A DNA stretch of 7,177 nucleotides from DASVXQ01 sp046727955 (GTDB lineage: Bacteria > Actinomycetota > CALGFH01). The first letter of the stretch is position 1. Every line of letters begins with the position of its first letter. This document shows positions 5,462 to 7,177 of this stretch, in pieces. Position numbers and translations under genes: made by a program. The notes beneath the pieces are model-generated. The model was given only the letters and a program-made list of their open reading frames with translations, was not told where the DNA came from and searched no databases. Where the stretch lies: positions 1 through 7,177 of the forward strand of contig JBKPDO010000299.1 in NCBI GenBank assembly GCA_046727955.1, in the 5' to 3' direction.

Positions 5462-5739
5462 GGGCGGCAGCGTGCCTTCGACCCGCTGAGGCCTGGGTCG
5501 GGGGTGGGCTGCCATGGCGTGTTCGGGTGCCCTAGTCTTGGCGTGGCGCGGCCGGGCATTCACCGCCGGCCTCCTACGATAAGCGGGCGTGGCAGCGCGG
5601 TCTGCCGCAGCTCGGCGATCAGTTGGACAGTGCGCAATGGCTGAGCCGCCCGCGAGTCAGTTGTTGGACCCGGTGCGCGATGTGTCTCAGCTCTGGTGAC
5701 CGGCCCGCAGCGTTGACCCGACGAACCGAAAGGACCCAC
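5462..5739. other. rest of the divergent spacer before the dehalogenase-like gene
   Basis: Together with copy B this makes a 412-bp gap between the divergent gene blocks. It contains the outer part of the repeated segment (to about 5500) and a hairpin candidate GGCCGG-N10-CCGGCC at 5550-5571. An AGGAGG on the minus strand (5570-5575) lies 6 bases before a GTG that opens a 57-codon, Pro/Arg-rich frame ending at 5390. The plus-strand gene has a clear AAAGGA site at 5729-5734, but I cannot point to a convincing promoter for it; TTGGAC near 5622 has no matching -10. Confidence 0.35.
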
Positions 5740-6294
5740 ATGCGTGGACTTGACTGGACCTTTGGCGGCACCTGGCCGTATGGGCCCAGGTGGTTCGACT
5801 CCCCAGACGGCCGGCTCCACTACGTCGACGAGGGCCCGCGCCAGGGGCCCCCGGTCGTGCTGGTGCACGGCAACCCGACCTGGGGCTACCTGTACCGCAA
5901 CTTCATCCCCCCGCTGGTCCAGGCCGGCTATCGGGTGATCGTTCCCGACCTGCTGGGTGCCGGGCGTTCCGACAAGCCGAACCGGCCGGAGGTCTACACC
6001 ATCCGGCGGCATGCCGAACGGACGGCGCAGTTGCTGGAGTCGCTCGACCTTCGGGATGCCACGCTGGTGCCCCATGACTGGGGCATGCACAGCCTGTACT
6101 GGGCCATCCACCACCCGGAGCGCCTCCGCGGTCTGTTCATCCTCAACACCATCGCCCATCGACGGCGCGAGCAGATCGACCTCCCGCTTGCGATCAGGCT
6201 GTTCCGCAATCGAGGCACCGGCCCCGCTGCTGGTGAAGCGGCTGGACGTGGTGCGGCGCTTCCTGCTGTTCAGGTTCGGCATCGTGCATCGTGA
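5740..6294 (+). CDS. dehalogenase-like hydrolase, uninterrupted N-terminal reading frame
   Basis: As sequenced, translation from 5740 gives 184 residues before TGA at 6292-6294. Residues 1 to about 161 are authentic family sequence with the HGNPTW motif and Asp113. The last roughly 23 residues (AAGEAAGRGAALPAVQVRHR) are out of frame after the CCCC run. The product would lack the acid, the His and most of the cap domain. Confidence 0.55.
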   Translation: MRGLDWTFGGTWPYGPRWFDSPDGRLHYVDEGPRQGPPVVLVHGNPTWGYLYRNFIPPLVQAGYRVIVPDLLGAGRSDKPNRPEVYTIRRHAERTAQLLESLDLRDATLVPHDWGMHSLYWAIHHPERLRGLFILNTIAHRRREQIDLPLAIRLFRNRGTGPAAGEAAGRGAALPAVQVRHRAS

Positions 6295-6577
6295 CCGGCT
6301 CACTCCCGAGATGAAGCGGGCGTACCTGGCGCCGAACCCGACCGCGGCGAGCCGTACCGGGGTGCTGATCTTCCTGCGGGAGATACCCACCGGTCCGAGC
6401 GATCCCGTCTCGCACTTCTGGGGCGAACTGGAGGACGGACTGGAGCGCCATTTCCGGGACAAGCCCGTCGGCATCGCCTGGGGCATGAGGGACGCTGCCT
6501 TCACGCCGGCAGTCCTGGACGAGCTGTGGCTGGGCACATTTCCCCATGCCGTGGTGATGCGCGTGCCGGATGCCGGC
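5740..6577 (+). pseudogene. haloalkane-dehalogenase-like alpha/beta hydrolase, frameshifted and missing its C-terminus
   Basis: ATG 5740-5742 follows AAAGGA 5 bases away. With one extra C removed from CCCC at 6222-6225, the frame gives 279 residues of a haloalkane-dehalogenase-type hydrolase, an enzyme class that hydrolyses carbon-halogen bonds with an Asp nucleophile. Visible motifs: HGNPTWGYLYR (43-53, oxyanion-hole region), the nucleophile Asp113 in PHDWGM, and the probable catalytic acid Asp251 in WGMRDAAF. The family's third residue, the His of DAGHxxQED, should come next, but after VPDAG (ending about 6577) the sequence switches in frame to another hydrolase. The protein as written stops at 6294, and even the corrected version lacks the catalytic His. 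Related serine-free lactonase-type homologues cannot be excluded as the parent family. Confidence 0.75.
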
Positions 6578-6907
6578 GCGCTTGCGCGGGGTCTCGGGCG
6601 GCTGTTCCGTCTGCCCGGGTTCACCTTCGGGCACCTGCGCTACGTCACCACCGACGCCGTCGAGTCCGCGCCCGTGGCAGCTGACCGGTCCAGCTACCCG
6701 GTGCTGCTCTTCTTGCACGGGTTCAACGGCTTTCGCCAGATGAACACCTTCCAGGTCGAGGACCTGGTGTCGCACGGCTACATCGTCGCGGCCATCGACC
6801 AGCCGTACGCCGCCGCGGCGGTGGTCTTCCCAGGTGGGCGCCAGGCAGCGGCGGGCTCTATCGTCCCTGTCGAACCTGTCCACGACCTTGCGAGGGCGTT
6901 GCCATGA
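6578..6907 (+). pseudogene. internal fragment of a PAF-acetylhydrolase-like alpha/beta hydrolase
   Basis: From about 6578 the frame reads ALARGLGRLFRLPGFTFGHL, then RYVTTDAVESAPVAA, YPVLLFLHGFNGFRQMNTFQ and VEDLVSHGYIVAAIDQPYAAA. These are hallmarks of the PAF-acetylhydrolase-II-like hydrolase family, where FxHGFxGFRxxNTFQVEELxSHGYVVxAxDxP precedes the catalytic GHSxGG. The N-terminal part of that family is absent, replaced by the dehalogenase. The sequence also leaves the family soon after VVFPGGRQ and ends at TGA 6905-6907, before any GxSxG nucleophile motif. It has no start of its own and is readable only as a tail on the dehalogenase frame. Its end overlaps the next gene as ATGA. Confidence 0.65.
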
Positions 6908-7177
6908 CCAGGCTCCGGCGTCATATGAGCAGCACGCGGCGGATCGATCCTGGCGAGCTGCGGTGGCAGCTCGATCGGATCGTGGCGGCCGGCGCGCCCG
7001 GCGCCGCCGCATGGACCCAGGACGAGACCGGCGCCCAGCAGGCCGCCAGCGGCGTGGCCGACCTGCGCAGCGGCCAGCCCATGCGACCCGACCTGCACTT
7101 CCGCGCCGGCAGCATCACCAAGTCGTTCGTCGCCACCGTCGTGCTGCAGCTGGCCGCCGACGGCAGGCTGTCGCTGC
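6904..7177 (+). CDS. serine beta-lactamase-family hydrolase / D-Ala-D-Ala carboxypeptidase-like, N-terminal part
   Basis: The gene runs off the right edge; 91 residues are visible. RIDPGELRWQLDRIVAAGAPGAAAW and ADLRSGQPMRPDLHFRAGSITKSFVATVVLQLAADGRLSL match class-C beta-lactamase-related serine hydrolases (Pfam beta-lactamase). Ser70 and Lys73 of SITK form the SxxK catalytic pair; the Tyr-x-Asn and later motifs lie beyond the window. No signal peptide is evident, so a cytoplasmic esterase or peptidase is as likely as a cell-wall enzyme. The start at 6904 is supported by a GAGG site about 8 bases upstream and by the ATGA overlap with the preceding stop; ATG 6925 is an alternative. The overlap suggests the gene was translationally coupled to the hydrolase remnant. 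Confidence 0.85.
   Translation, partial: MTRLRRHMSSTRRIDPGELRWQLDRIVAAGAPGAAAWTQDETGAQQAASGVADLRSGQPMRPDLHFRAGSITKSFVATVVLQLAADGRLSL

Noticed and set aside
5233..5559. Upstream in-frame extension of the 70-residue protein to 5559
   Set aside because: The extra residues look non-coding, and the extension runs through the promoter-like repeat and the 31-codon ORF. The short start agrees with the family-like N-terminus.
5550..5571. GGCCGG-N10-CCGGCC hairpin as a terminator
   Set aside because: There is no T-run on either side, the arms are only six GC bases, and such words are common at this GC content.

Overview
The window is very GC-rich (by eye about 70%), with strong GGAGG-type ribosome binding sites and families typical of Actinomycetota (actinobacteria): a large LuxR/MalT-type regulator, a stand-alone LuxR helix-turn-helix protein, a cupredoxin lipoprotein and a class-C-type serine hydrolase. 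An uncultured or environmental actinobacterium is the best guess; nothing here fixes a species. There are no rRNA, tRNA, CRISPR or insertion-sequence features.

Layout. Positions 1-5327 carry only minus-strand genes, so transcription runs right to left. In that order: a 31-codon ORF overlapping by one base a 70-residue conserved small protein; a P-type ATPase of the MgtA/MgtB magnesium-transport family, broken by four single-base frameshifts; a remnant of a large LuxR/MalT (LAL) regulator that has lost its central ATPase/TPR part and also carries a frameshift; a 73-residue LuxR-type DNA-binding protein; a 54-codon stub of a hemerythrin-like protein; a copper-site cupredoxin lipoprotein; and the first 40 codons of a conserved actinobacterial protein running off the left edge. 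A 412-bp divergent spacer (5328-5739) separates these from plus-strand genes: a haloalkane-dehalogenase-like gene (one frameshift) fused in frame to an internal piece of a PAF-acetylhydrolase-like hydrolase, then the start of a serine beta-lactamase-family hydrolase, coupled by an ATGA overlap and running off the right edge.

Two themes stand out. First, two diverged copies of one regulatory segment lie upstream of the small LuxR gene (1264-1372) and upstream of the small-protein/ATPase operon (5361-5461). Both keep a GTAGC-N8-GTAGC direct repeat, an identical CGGGTCGTCACCCG dyad and a -10-like hexamer at exactly the same mutual distances. This suggests one regulon, with the LuxR protein or its relative as candidate regulator. 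Second, the region is scarred: three genes are missing large internal or terminal parts (LAL regulator, hemerythrin, dehalogenase/PAF-AH chimera) and at least six apparent single-base indels interrupt otherwise well-conserved reading frames. The indels may be sequencing or assembly errors; the large losses look like real deletions or misassembly joins.

How the genes work together is inference: ion transport (ATPase), metal/redox proteins (cupredoxin, former hemerythrin) and LuxR-type regulators resemble a stress-response cluster. The plus-strand hydrolases look like an unrelated neighbouring block.
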